Of a stretch of DNA of 64,000 bases, positions 43,017 to 51,882 are shown piece after piece. The notes below the pieces were generated by a model. That model was not told where the DNA came from and did no database searches. It was given only the letters and a program-made list of their open reading frames with translations. The stretch is from Lachnospiraceae bacterium (GTDB lineage Bacteria; Bacillota; Clostridia; Lachnospirales; Lachnospiraceae), in contig JAFTWC010000041.1 of the NCBI GenBank assembly GCA_017465475.1, forward strand, positions 1 to 64,000. Reading direction: 5' to 3'. Within the stretch, counting starts at the first letter, position 1, and each line of letters begins with the position of its first letter. The translations under genes and the position numbers were made by a program.

Positions 43017-43246
43017 ATGAGATAAAACAATTTATTATTGAGAAATTAGAAGAAGCGAGTGGAATAGATGGGGTGAAGGAAGAGAGCTTGTTGTTTGAGG
43101 AAGAGATATTAGATTCATTAAGTATATTATATCTTGTAGGGGAAGTAGAAGAACAGTATGGAATACAAATACCGCTGGAAGATGTAATCGAGGATAATTT
43201 TTGTACGGTTAATCATATAGCATTATATTTAAAAAATCGGATGTAG
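43013..43246 (+). CDS. Acyl carrier protein
   Basis: 77 residues from ATG 43013, overlapping the preceding stop by 4 nt; GGAGAAG lies ahead. The phosphopantetheine serine is in EEEILDSLSILYLVGEVEEQYGI (the DSL motif, about residue 37). It is acidic overall, as expected. It is not the fatty-acid ACP context: it stands alone with an amino-acid-type adenylating enzyme 24 bp downstream and a PLP decarboxylase after that. Closest analogues by layout are DltC, butirosin BtrI and the carrier proteins of exosortase-type exopolysaccharide loci. Confidence 0.9.
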   Translation: MNEIKQFIIEKLEEASGIDGVKEESLLFEEEILDSLSILYLVGEVEEQYGIQIPLEDVIEDNFCTVNHIALYLKNRM

Positions 43247-43270
43247 GAAAAAGACGGGAGCTGAGGCTTT

Positions 43271-44794
43271 ATGGACAGAACAGTAGTAAGTTATTTTAAA
43301 AATACGGCAGAACGATATGGAAGTAAAATGGCATGTGCAGACGATGTGAGCAGCATGTCGTATAAAGAGTTGTGGGAGGAATCACATATTATTTCGGGTA
43401 ACTTACTGAAATATTTCGAGGTGCGTAAGCCGATACCGGTATTGATGAAGAAAAGTTGTAGAACACTTTCGGTGATGTGGGGAATCATTAAAGCAGGTTG
43501 CTGCTATGTGATAATAGACCCAATGTTGCCGAAGGAAAGAATTTGTGCAATTTTAAATACTTTACAAGCAGACTATATTGTGACAGAAGAGTCTTTTGTC
43601 GTAGAGGGATTGCCGAAAGGTATAAAAGTAATACATCAGGAAAGGTTGAGGGATGCTATTACAGAAACTCAAAAGAATCAGGTTGAAAATCGGATTCGTG
43701 ATATTTGCGATATTGATCCATTATATATAATGTTTACATCAGGGTCTACGGGTGTACCTAAAGGAGTGGTGGTAAATCATCGTTCGGTAATTGATTTTAT
43801 TGAATGCTTCGTGGAGAACTTTCATATTACAGAAAAAGATGTAATTGGAAATCAGGCACCATGGGATTTTGATGTATCTGTAAAAGATATTTTTTCGGCA
43901 GTTAAGACGGGAGCTACAGTGCAGATAATAGCAAAAAAGTATTTTTCGTTTCCTATACAACTGGCAGAATTATTGGAAGAAAGAAAAGTCACTACCTTGA
44001 TATGGGCAGTTTCTGCGTTGTGCATTTTATCTTCAAAGAATGTGTTTTCTCATATCAGACCGAAATGCATTGAAAAGATTATATTTAGTGGAGAGGTAAT
44101 GCCTGTCAATCAATATAATATTTGGAGACGACAGTATCCGGAAGCTTTGTTTGTAAATGTATATGGTCCTACAGAAATTACATGTAATTGTACGTATTGT
44201 GTATTAAAGGGAGAATACATGGAGGGGGAGGTATTGCCAATAGGAAAAGCGTTTTCAAATGAACGCGTTTTTTTGTTGGATGAGCAAGACTGCCTGATTG
44301 AAAAGAAAAAAACGAATGTTAAAGGTGAAATTTGTGTGTCAGGAACGGCGGTTTCGATGGGGTATTATAATGCGACGGAAGAAACGGAGAGACATTTTGT
44401 CCAAAATCCGCTAAATAAGATGTATCGTGAAATAATATACAGGACAGGAGATATAGGTTACTATAATAAAGACGGGGAACTATGCTTTTTGGCAAGAAAA
44501 GACTTTCAAATCAAGTATATGGGTCACAGGATAGAACTGGGGGAAATTGAGAGGGCATTTTACAAGGTTTCCGGGATACGACAGATTTGTTGTATTTATC
44601 ATAAGAGTGAGATTTTTGCGTTTGTTGTCGGTGATACCGATACAAAAAAGATTACTCGGGAAATCAGAAAGATACTGCCTCAATATATGCTCCCGTCACA
44701 TGTGATAAATATGAATGAATTGCCATTGAACAACAATGGAAAAATTGATCGGAAGGGTTTAGTTGTTTATTTAGAAAGGGAAGAAAAATGTTAA
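43271..44794 (+). CDS. AMP-forming adenylation enzyme (NRPS/DltA-like)
   Basis: 507 residues, a stand-alone adenylation domain. Core motifs: A3 IMFTSGSTGVPKGVVVNH (about 155), A5 NVYGPTEITCNCTY (about 296), A7 YRTGDIGYYNKDGELCFLARKD, A8 QIKYMGHRIELGEIE and A10 LPLNNNGKIDRKGL with the catalytic Lys. The motif set is that of amino-acid-activating domains. It should activate a carboxylate with ATP and load it on the adjacent carrier protein. The substrate cannot be read by eye. It overlaps the decarboxylase gene by 7 nt. Confidence 0.9.
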   Translation: MDRTVVSYFKNTAERYGSKMACADDVSSMSYKELWEESHIISGNLLKYFEVRKPIPVLMKKSCRTLSVMWGIIKAGCCYVIIDPMLPKERICAILNTLQADYIVTEESFVVEGLPKGIKVIHQERLRDAITETQKNQVENRIRDICDIDPLYIMFTSGSTGVPKGVVVNHRSVIDFIECFVENFHITEKDVIGNQAPWDFDVSVKDIFSAVKTGATVQIIAKKYFSFPIQLAELLEERKVTTLIWAVSALCILSSKNVFSHIRPKCIEKIIFSGEVMPVNQYNIWRRQYPEALFVNVYGPTEITCNCTYCVLKGEYMEGEVLPIGKAFSNERVFLLDEQDCLIEKKKTNVKGEICVSGTAVSMGYYNATEETERHFVQNPLNKMYREIIYRTGDIGYYNKDGELCFLARKDFQIKYMGHRIELGEIERAFYKVSGIRQICCIYHKSEIFAFVVGDTDTKKITREIRKILPQYMLPSHVINMNELPLNNNGKIDRKGLVVYLEREEKC

Positions 44795-46011
44795 ATGATA
44801 TGCAGATTTGTGACATTGCACAAAAGTACGGAACTCCATCGTATTTGTTTGATTTAAGTGAATTAAGTTCTCGGGTGAAGAGAATAAAGGAATTATTGGG
44901 CGAAGAGGTTGAGTTGTGTTATGCGATGAAAGCGAATCCGTTTCTTACATTTTTTTTAGATGAATATGTTGATAAATTTGAAGTGTGTTCATTTGGAGAA
45001 TATGAGATATGTAAAAAATATGAGATATGTTCGTCTAAAATTGTATATTCGGGGGTATATAAACAGTGTGATGAATTGATGAATACTGTGAAGGATGATT
45101 TTGATGGGGATTATACGATTGAATCTAAGAAGCAGTTTGAGGAATTGTGTAATTTGATTCATGAAACAAAACGACATGCAAGAATACTGTTACGTCTTAC
45201 CAGTGGAAATCAATTTGGGATGGATGAAGAAGAAATCATAGCAATTCTGTCAAGGATTGATGAAATGCCATACATTGAATTCGCGGGGATACAGTTTTTT
45301 TCGGGAACTCAGAAAAAAAATATTGAGATTGTGGAACGGGAATTGACGGAGTTGGATGCATTTTGCACGAAAGTAAAAATAGAGACCGGAAAAGTAATTA
45401 CTCGAATAGAATATGGAGCAGGATTGTTTGTTGATTATTTTGGAGATGAAGAAGCTGACTTTGATGATTTGATAAAAATGAGAGAGTGGTTGCAAAAGCG
45501 ACAATATCATTTTGTAATTGAGCTTGGTCGATATATTGTTGCAACGTGTGGCAAATATTTGACAAAAATTGTTGATATAAAGAAGAATAAAGGTAAGCGA
45601 TATTGTATGATAGACGGAGGGATACACCAGATAAATTATTATGGACAAATGCTCGGATTGAGGGTGCCTCCGGTTCGACAAGTTTCGTACGAAAGAAAAC
45701 AAATTGGAGAAAGTGAAAAATGGACGGTATGTGGTGCTCTTTGTACGGTACATGATGTTGTTTTGCGTGAATATGAGATGCAGAATCCGTGCGAAGGGGA
45801 TTTATTATTGTTTGAAATGATAGGGGCGTATTCTGTTACGGAAGCTAGTTTTTTGTTTTTATCAAGAGAACTTCCGAATGTCCTTGCGATAGATGAAAAA
45901 GGACAGGTAAAGGTGTTGAGGAAGCAAATGTCGACGGCACATATAAATTCGGGGGGGGAGACGAGAAAACCGGTTAAGAAGCTTTTGGGAGTTGTCGATA
46001 TATATGGATAA
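44788..46011 (+). CDS. PLP-dependent decarboxylase, ornithine/DAP decarboxylase fold (group IV)
   Basis: 407 residues. The PLP lysine is in LCYAMKANPFL (about 47), with FEVCSFGEYEICKKY and the glycine-rich phosphate-binding segment RIEYGAGLFVDYF (about 215). The C-terminal active-site motif reads CGALCTVHDVVL, matching the LCT-x-x-D form I recall for carrier-linked decarboxylases such as BtrK and the exosortase-associated family, instead of the usual CDxxD. LysA and SpeA-type roles are unlikely given the neighbours. Inference: it decarboxylates an aminoacyl group held on the carrier protein, leaving an amine. It overlaps the adenylation gene by 7 nt. Confidence 0.85.
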   Translation: MLNDMQICDIAQKYGTPSYLFDLSELSSRVKRIKELLGEEVELCYAMKANPFLTFFLDEYVDKFEVCSFGEYEICKKYEICSSKIVYSGVYKQCDELMNTVKDDFDGDYTIESKKQFEELCNLIHETKRHARILLRLTSGNQFGMDEEEIIAILSRIDEMPYIEFAGIQFFSGTQKKNIEIVERELTELDAFCTKVKIETGKVITRIEYGAGLFVDYFGDEEADFDDLIKMREWLQKRQYHFVIELGRYIVATCGKYLTKIVDIKKNKGKRYCMIDGGIHQINYYGQMLGLRVPPVRQVSYERKQIGESEKWTVCGALCTVHDVVLREYEMQNPCEGDLLLFEMIGAYSVTEASFLFLSRELPNVLAIDEKGQVKVLRKQMSTAHINSGGETRKPVKKLLGVVDIYG

Positions 46012-46056
46012 GAAGTATGTAATTATTTAAAAATATAAACAAACGGAGGAAGAATT

Positions 46057-46872
46057 ATGGAAAAGTTAGTTATGGATCGTGTATCATGTCATGTTACGGA
46101 AAGATGTAATCTTCGCTGCAAAATGTGTTCTGCATTCATCCCGAAACTTTATGAGTTGGGAAATGTGCCGGAATATGATATGGACGAGTTGATAAAAAGC
46201 TTTCAAACATATTTTGAGTTGGTAGAAAGGGTGCGGATGATTTCTATCTCTGGTGGGGAACCGATGTTGCATCCGCGGTTGGCTGAATTGCTAGAATTTC
46301 TTTTACAGTATGAAGAGCGATTCACAAAGTTAGAAGTATTTACAAACGGAACATTATCTATTCCCGAGCCGGTCTTGAAGGTTATGGCAAAATCTGAAAA
46401 GATGTTGTTGTTTGTAGATCATTATGGACCGGAAATCTCAAAAAAAGTTGATGAGATTAAAGAACTTTGTGAAAAGTACAATGTGCGCTATACGATACGA
46501 ATTTATTATGGGGAAAATGCTCATATGGGCGGCTGGTTTGACAAGAGTTTCTTAAAAGAAAAGTTAAGTGAAGAAAAGGCGAAAGAGCATTTTAGTAAGT
46601 GTGTTTCTACAAATATGTTTACTATATTTGGAAAAGAGCTGGTGTATTGTCCGATGCCGTATGAAGGATGGGCAATCGGGGCTATTCCGAGAAGCGATGT
46701 GCTTGGAGTACGATTGGTAGATGAAGAAACTACCTTGGAAGAAAAATATGAAAAATTGGTAGAACTTTGTAATGTTGAATACCTTCCGGGATGCGCATGG
46801 TGTAACGGTGTAGGAATCTACGAAGATGTTAAGCGATATGTTCCGGCAGAGCAGGTGAAAAGCAAGAAGTAA
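46057..46872 (+). CDS. Radical SAM protein, first
   Basis: 271 residues. The [4Fe-4S]/SAM motif CNLRCKMC lies at about 15-22, ISISGGEPMLHPRL at about 65 is the SAM-binding GGE motif. C-terminal cysteines (YCPMP; PGCAWCNGVG) could bind a second cluster. Such enzymes start radical chemistry on sugars or peptides, or methylate and epimerise. AACGGAGGAAG precedes the ATG. It stands directly between the carrier cassette and the giant multidomain gene, so it probably acts in the same pathway. The substrate is unknown. Confidence 0.88.
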   Translation: MEKLVMDRVSCHVTERCNLRCKMCSAFIPKLYELGNVPEYDMDELIKSFQTYFELVERVRMISISGGEPMLHPRLAELLEFLLQYEERFTKLEVFTNGTLSIPEPVLKVMAKSEKMLLFVDHYGPEISKKVDEIKELCEKYNVRYTIRIYYGENAHMGGWFDKSFLKEKLSEEKAKEHFSKCVSTNMFTIFGKELVYCPMPYEGWAIGAIPRSDVLGVRLVDEETTLEEKYEKLVELCNVEYLPGCAWCNGVGIYEDVKRYVPAEQVKSKK

Positions 46873-46887
46873 AAAAGGAGAAGACAG

Positions 46888-49800
46888 ATGATTTATGTTC
46901 GTACCTGTGCATATAACGCTGAAAAAACAATAACCAGAACAATTGAAAGCATATTGAATCAAACATATGGTGAATTTACATACTATATATTGGATAATGG
47001 TTCAAAAGATGGGACAAGAGAGATAATTCGCAGTTATGCGGAGAAAGATAGTCGGATTGTTCCTTTTTATGCTGAGCGGAATCATGATATAACAGAATGT
47101 ACGGGATTTTGGAATCTGTTTTACAGTTTACAAGACGGGGATTATCTATGTAGTTTGGATGCGGATGATTCATATGAATTAACTTTTTTAGAGGAAATGC
47201 TCCGATTTGTAACAGAGAATGATTTGGATATGGCGGCATGTGGGTCACTGTTCATGGATGCGGAAACGTGGCAACAATGTGGGGATCGTGTGTTGCATGA
47301 AAATATAGTGATAAGAGACGGAGAAGAATTGGGAAAATATTTTCCTGAAATATATTGGAATCTTCGTCAAACGTGGGGAAAATTGTATAGTGCCAAGGCG
47401 GCACGAATGCCGTATATGATTGAAAAGCCGGAATGGTATCCAAAGGCATATGGCGGGGATACGGTGAATACTTTTGAGGCGGTTAAGATGTCATTACGTA
47501 TTGGCGTACTGGCGCGACCATTACATTATTATGCATTGTCAATGAAGTCGGTATCAAATCGTTGGATCGAAGGAAGAGAAAAGTCAGATCCACTTTTGTT
47601 TGACAAGGCGAAAGAGTTATTGATTGAAAAATGTGGTATTGTTTCGGAACGAAATACGGATTTTTTATTTGCAGTGTATTTTAATGCACTTTGTGATACT
47701 TTTCGTACTTTGTTTCGTTCGAATATACCTGCGGAACAGAAGCTGCAAATAGCGAGAGAAATCTTCTTTTTTAAACACACACAAGAGATGTTTTGTCAGA
47801 AGTTTGGCGTGGCGAACGAAACAAGAGTTGCTTTTTTTGTAGATGTTGTAGTAAGTCTTTTGTCATTGTGGGAAGAAAATAAGGAGCTATCCTTTGAAAT
47901 GATTTCGGAGATCTTTTCAAATATTAATCCAGATTTTAGTCAAGTGATTACCAAAGACAGTTTTGCATGGTATATGGATAAGCATCCGATTATTATACGA
48001 AATGTAGCTTTAAGAGAATATGAGTACGCAACAAATAATTTGCTGGTTTGGCTTAATAAAAAAGAAACGAATCCAGATAAAGATTTCCCATATATATTGG
48101 GACAGCAACTGGCTGCATTACGGAACGAAGAACAGAAGTATGTTATTTTTTCAAAGCAGTTAATACGATGGTACATTGCTAATAATCAGCTAAAACGTGC
48201 GGAGGCTGAATTAAAAGAATGGAGCGAATTGCTTCCTAATGATGTTGATATTCTTACGTTAAAAGAGGCATATCAACAGCAACTAATTTCTAATGATGCT
48301 ATAAAGGGAAAACATCAATCTGAGGTTATAGTACATAATGAGTGGGATGCGGATATACTTAAAAAAGAGTATGATTTTTTTCGGTATGTTTCGCTGTTAA
48401 AAGAAGTGACAAATAAGTATGTTATTATTGTTGCTACACGAGATACTCCGTGGGGGCCGGCGTTTGAACAACAAAAAACGAAGGCCTTAAAAGATGTGGG
48501 TTATGGAGTAGATTTATATGGGAAATATCGGTATGCATATGCAGCTATTATGGACGAAGGACGAGTGCTATTTGAGAAAATCGGCACTACAACAAAAGAC
48601 GTCGTGACACATGAACTCATGATAGATGAAGATAGGATTAGTATAAGTAGTTCTGGGTTTGAAGCAGATGTAATATACGAATTTACTGCGGGCTCGATTT
48701 TGATAAATGGTGAGGAAGTATCTGCAAGAGGAAGAGGGCTTAATTTTGTTATTTATGATAAGATGTCGAAAAAAGTAGTGGATACGGTAAATTTTGATAC
48801 CTATAGCAATCAACTTTCTTGCAGACATCCACTTGAAGCGTTGGAGAGAATTCAACGTTTTGCAGAACAGCATGTGGGAGTAGAGTTGCTATGTGTTAAG
48901 GCACCTGGATTTCCTAAAAAGGATTTAACTTCAAATGAACGTTTTATTCTTGAGAATAACGTGGTTAGGGAAAAGGTTATTAGCAATTTGGAAAAATCGA
49001 TGTTTGCGATAAACAAGTATTATGATAAGAATGTATTGGAAGAGGTTTTTGCTGTTCCGAAATCGTATCATGATATAAGTGGAGTGCGTCGCTTTCAAGA
49101 TGTCAGGGGGAGAAGTGTAAATGTTGAGGGAGGACATCGAATAACATTGAATCAGCCAACTCGATGGAATAGAACGATTTATTTTATCGGAGGATGCAGT
49201 GTTTTTGGTATAGGGGCAAGCGATGAGCATACGATGGCATCTTGGCTACAAAAACAACTTAATGGCATTATAGGTGATGACGTTTTTTGTGTGCAAAATT
49301 ACGGCTATTATCTTTGCGAAGCAGATAGACAACGTGAAGAAGAGATGGACATTTTGGAAGCGTTACCTGTAAAATCAGGAGATATCGTTTTATATTATTG
49401 GACTGAAGATGGAATTTCGCCGATGAACGGATTCCCGATGATCGACTGTTCAGCTGTTGTTGCACAACCTCGGGATTGCGAGGTGTTTATAGATAAGGGA
49501 CATCTTACTCCTGATGGGTATCGTTTGGTGGCAGAGAAAATATTTGATGAGCTATTGAAACGAGGAATGTTAGAGACGACAAGTGAGTTTATGCCGGAAA
49601 AGAAACTGAGTATGTCGGACTATGGATTTGATGAGAATCAAAATAAGGAATTACAAGAGTATAAAAAAAGTCTTGTGGATTTTTATGATACAGTGTTTTC
49701 CCCGAAGATTGGTTCAATTGTTATGAACTGTAATCCATTTACATTGGGACATCGGTATTTGATTGAACAAGCTTTACAACGGTGCGACTTCTTGATGGTA

Positions 49801-50277
49801 TTTTTAGTTGAGGAAGATAGTTCCTTTTTCTCCTTTGAGGATAGATTGAGATTGGTTGAAGAAGGAACCGCTGATTTGCCGAATGTTGCGATTATTCCAA
49901 GTGGACGTTTTGTGATTTCGTCCTTGACATTTGAGGATTATTTCAATAAGTCTGAGTTGCAAGACCAAGTGGTTGATACATCGTTGGATGTAGTTGTCTT
50001 TGCTAGAGAGATTGCACCTTGTTTGCATATTTCCAAGCGTTTTGTGGGAGAAGAGCCATTTGATGCGGTAACAAGACAGTATAATGAGACAATGAGAAGA
50101 GTATTGCCGGAATATGGGATCGAATTTGTTGAGATTCCAAGGATAAAGGCAAATGACGAGGCGATTAGCGCATCAAAGGTTCGAGGCTTACTTGAAGAGA
50201 AGGACTTTGACCGAATTAAGCAGTTGGTGCCGAAGACGACATTGCGTTATCTGATGGAAAAATACGGTAACAAATAA
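46888..50277 (+). CDS. GT2 / ILEI-like / SGNH-like / citrate-lyase-ligase-like multidomain protein
   Basis: 1129 residues. (a) About 1-230: family 2 glycosyltransferase (YVRTCAYNAEKTITRTIESIL, LDNGSKDGTREII, SLDADDSYELTF). (b) About 230-470: helical, possibly repeat-containing linker. (c) About 500-640: ILEI/FAM3-like domain (YVIIVATRDTPWGPAFEQQ; ILINGEEVSARGRGLNFVIYD; VVDTVNFDTY), known attached to some bacterial glycosyltransferases. (d) About 760-885: SGNH-like domain (FIGGCSVFGIGASDEHT; HLTPDGYRLVAEKI), keeping the final His. (e) About 940-1129: nucleotidyltransferase domain like the C-terminal half of citrate lyase ligase CitC (MNCNPFTLGHRYLIEQA; FVGEEPFDAVTRQYN; ISASKVRGLL). No transmembrane helices. 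Its position after the carrier cassette suggests assembly and transfer of an acylated sugar. Confidence 0.82.
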   Translation: MIYVRTCAYNAEKTITRTIESILNQTYGEFTYYILDNGSKDGTREIIRSYAEKDSRIVPFYAERNHDITECTGFWNLFYSLQDGDYLCSLDADDSYELTFLEEMLRFVTENDLDMAACGSLFMDAETWQQCGDRVLHENIVIRDGEELGKYFPEIYWNLRQTWGKLYSAKAARMPYMIEKPEWYPKAYGGDTVNTFEAVKMSLRIGVLARPLHYYALSMKSVSNRWIEGREKSDPLLFDKAKELLIEKCGIVSERNTDFLFAVYFNALCDTFRTLFRSNIPAEQKLQIAREIFFFKHTQEMFCQKFGVANETRVAFFVDVVVSLLSLWEENKELSFEMISEIFSNINPDFSQVITKDSFAWYMDKHPIIIRNVALREYEYATNNLLVWLNKKETNPDKDFPYILGQQLAALRNEEQKYVIFSKQLIRWYIANNQLKRAEAELKEWSELLPNDVDILTLKEAYQQQLISNDAIKGKHQSEVIVHNEWDADILKKEYDFFRYVSLLKEVTNKYVIIVATRDTPWGPAFEQQKTKALKDVGYGVDLYGKYRYAYAAIMDEGRVLFEKIGTTTKDVVTHELMIDEDRISISSSGFEADVIYEFTAGSILINGEEVSARGRGLNFVIYDKMSKKVVDTVNFDTYSNQLSCRHPLEALERIQRFAEQHVGVELLCVKAPGFPKKDLTSNERFILENNVVREKVISNLEKSMFAINKYYDKNVLEEVFAVPKSYHDISGVRRFQDVRGRSVNVEGGHRITLNQPTRWNRTIYFIGGCSVFGIGASDEHTMASWLQKQLNGIIGDDVFCVQNYGYYLCEADRQREEEMDILEALPVKSGDIVLYYWTEDGISPMNGFPMIDCSAVVAQPRDCEVFIDKGHLTPDGYRLVAEKIFDELLKRGMLETTSEFMPEKKLSMSDYGFDENQNKELQEYKKSLVDFYDTVFSPKIGSIVMNCNPFTLGHRYLIEQALQRCDFLMVFLVEEDSSFFSFEDRLRLVEEGTADLPNVAIIPSGRFVISSLTFEDYFNKSELQDQVVDTSLDVVVFAREIAPCLHISKRFVGEEPFDAVTRQYNETMRRVLPEYGIEFVEIPRIKANDEAISASKVRGLLEEKDFDRIKQLVPKTTLRYLMEKYGNK

Positions 50278-50329
50278 GAGGTGCCTATAGAATGTTGAGG
50301 AGTCAGATGAAAAAGAGAGGTGTGTGGTG

Positions 50330-51349
50330 ATGCGAAAAGATGGATCCTTTATTAAACCTTCTTTTGACACAAATCGGCAAGTATTAGGACATGTGTTGCC
50401 ACTTAATATTCCTTTTACTGTGATTTTAGATAGCAGTGAGGCATGCAATTTTAGATGCAGTTATTGTTTTCGTGCAGATTCGGATAAATCTGTTTGGGGA
50501 TATGCCAAAGAGGGGAAGTTGATGGATTGGGAGTTGTTCACACAGGCAGTAGAACAGATTACAGAGTTCGAGGAACCTGTAAGGGCAATTTCTCTTTCTA
50601 ATCACGGAGAGCCGTTGTGCAACCGCCGTCTTCCTGATATGGTACGCTACATAAAAGCCAAAGGGATTACTAGCAGAATATCCATTCATACCAATGCGTC
50701 ACTGTTGGATGAAGCATATGTGTGTGATTTGGCTGATTCCGGGATTGATAAGGTGGTTATTTCTCTTCAGGGAATGACTTCGGAAAAGTATCAACAGGTT
50801 TGCGGGACCTCTGTAGACATGAACCGGTTGTATGATATGCTGAAGCTATTTTCTGAAAAGAAGAAAACTACCATGTTACATATTAAGGTGGCAGACATGG
50901 CACTGGAGCAGGGGGAAGAAGAGTTGTTTTATGAAAAGTTCCTCCCGATTGCCGACCGCGTATTTGTAGAAAAAATTGTACCGATTTGGAAAGGAACGGA
51001 ATTTTCGGAGCAACAAGCGAAAGTTATGGTGCAAAACAAATACGGTGCGTTGCTTCCAAAACAGCAATGTTGCCCGGTATTGTTTCATACAATAGTGGTA
51101 ACACCGAATGGTGACGTTTACCCGTGTACCCAGCTCCTTTCTTCGAATCTTTTGGGAAATATAAAGGAAACTACGTTAAAAGAGCTTTGGAACGGAGAAG
51201 AGAGAAAAGAACTGTTACAAAAACAGTTGGAGTTGTGCACACCGGAGATTTGCGAAGGGTGTTATATTCGGGATAACAGTATTTTTACGGAAGAAGATTT
51301 GATTGATGCGTATCGTGGTGAGATATTAGAACGACTAATACGAAAGTAA
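50330..51349 (+). CDS. Radical SAM/SPASM-domain protein, second
   Basis: 339 residues from ATG 50330 (AGAGG at 50316-50320); GTG codons at 50324 and 50327 are alternatives. The radical SAM motif CNFRCSYCF lies at about 43-51, SLSNHGEPLC is the GGE equivalent, and the C-terminal SPASM region has CCPVLFHTIVVTPNGDVYPCTQ and CTPEICEGCYI, for auxiliary Fe-S clusters. SPASM enzymes modify peptides or proteins, or dehydrogenate alcohols. It closes the A/T-rich part of the island. Its target could be the flagellin, the carrier-bound intermediate or the glycan. Confidence 0.88.
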   Translation: MRKDGSFIKPSFDTNRQVLGHVLPLNIPFTVILDSSEACNFRCSYCFRADSDKSVWGYAKEGKLMDWELFTQAVEQITEFEEPVRAISLSNHGEPLCNRRLPDMVRYIKAKGITSRISIHTNASLLDEAYVCDLADSGIDKVVISLQGMTSEKYQQVCGTSVDMNRLYDMLKLFSEKKKTTMLHIKVADMALEQGEEELFYEKFLPIADRVFVEKIVPIWKGTEFSEQQAKVMVQNKYGALLPKQQCCPVLFHTIVVTPNGDVYPCTQLLSSNLLGNIKETTLKELWNGEERKELLQKQLELCTPEICEGCYIRDNSIFTEEDLIDAYRGEILERLIRK

Positions 51350-51352
51350 GAA

Positions 51353-51380
51353 ACACCCCTTGGGAGTTCCCAAGGGGTGT
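51353..51380. terminator. Stem-loop after the radical SAM/SPASM gene
   Basis: ACACCCCTTGGGA and TCCCAAGGGGTGT form a perfect 13-bp stem with a 2-nt gap. There is no good T tract on the plus strand, so it may act as a 3' protective hairpin or a bidirectional terminator. Confidence 0.55.
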
Positions 51381-51392
51381 AAGTATTATGTG

Positions 51393-51651
51393 CTAGTTTT
51401 CCACAGAACTCATTTCTTGTAATACCTGTTCATACAGAGGCCGGATAACCTCGACGGTTTCTTCCGGCTCATCTGCGATCTGCTCTAAGGATTTGCCTTT
51501 GGCAAGTTTCTTTTTCCTGTGGTGTCAAATCGGGTGACAGCAGGGCGTCCAGTAACCCGTGCGGTTCATTTCCCTTGTTCCTGGATTTTGGAGTTCCCAG
51601 ACAAACTAAAACCAATTCCATCAAATCATAGCGCATATGTTTCGGTAACAT
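51393..51651 (-). pseudogene. Frameshifted C-terminal fragment, possibly of an Rpn-type protein
   Basis: The minus strand reads MRYDLMELVLVCLGTPKSRN ... SPDLTPQEKE, then stops early. After a one-base shift near 51510 the other frame continues KLAKGKSLEQIADEPEETVEVIRPLYEQVLQEMSS to a stop at 51393. The two parts join into a sensible end of a protein with a 'kG.s.e.ia......E.I..ly' tail common in Rpn/PD-(D/E)XK family proteins of Firmicutes. The N-terminal nuclease domain is absent. Family assignment is tentative; that it is broken is clear. Confidence 0.55.
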
Positions 51652-51702
51652 GCCGTAAAGGGGATGTCGTCATAATCTGAACGGACGCAAAGTAAAAATA
51701 AT

Positions 51703-51882
51703 ATGCTTGACAAGGAAAATAAGAATGTAGTGATTGTTTCGCAAGCAGAGTATGAGGAGTTGCAAAATGCAAAGCGTGTTGCGGAGTATTATGCAATGCT
51801 TGATAAAAGCTTTGAAGAACTGAAAAGAGGTGATGTGGTAGTTAAGTCACTGGAAGAATTAAGGGGTATGGAGAATGAATGA
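51703..51882 (+). pseudogene. N-terminally truncated YefM/Phd-type antitoxin
   Basis: 59 residues: NVVIVSQAEYEELQNAKRVA, then EYYAMLDKSFEELKRGDVV and SLEELRGME. This matches the middle and toxin-binding C-terminal part of YefM antitoxins. The ~25 N-terminal residues that form the DNA-binding half are missing (upstream in frame there is a stop), and no clear ribosome site precedes the ATG. It overlaps the toxin frame by 8 nt, as intact yefM-yoeB pairs do. Confidence 0.65.
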
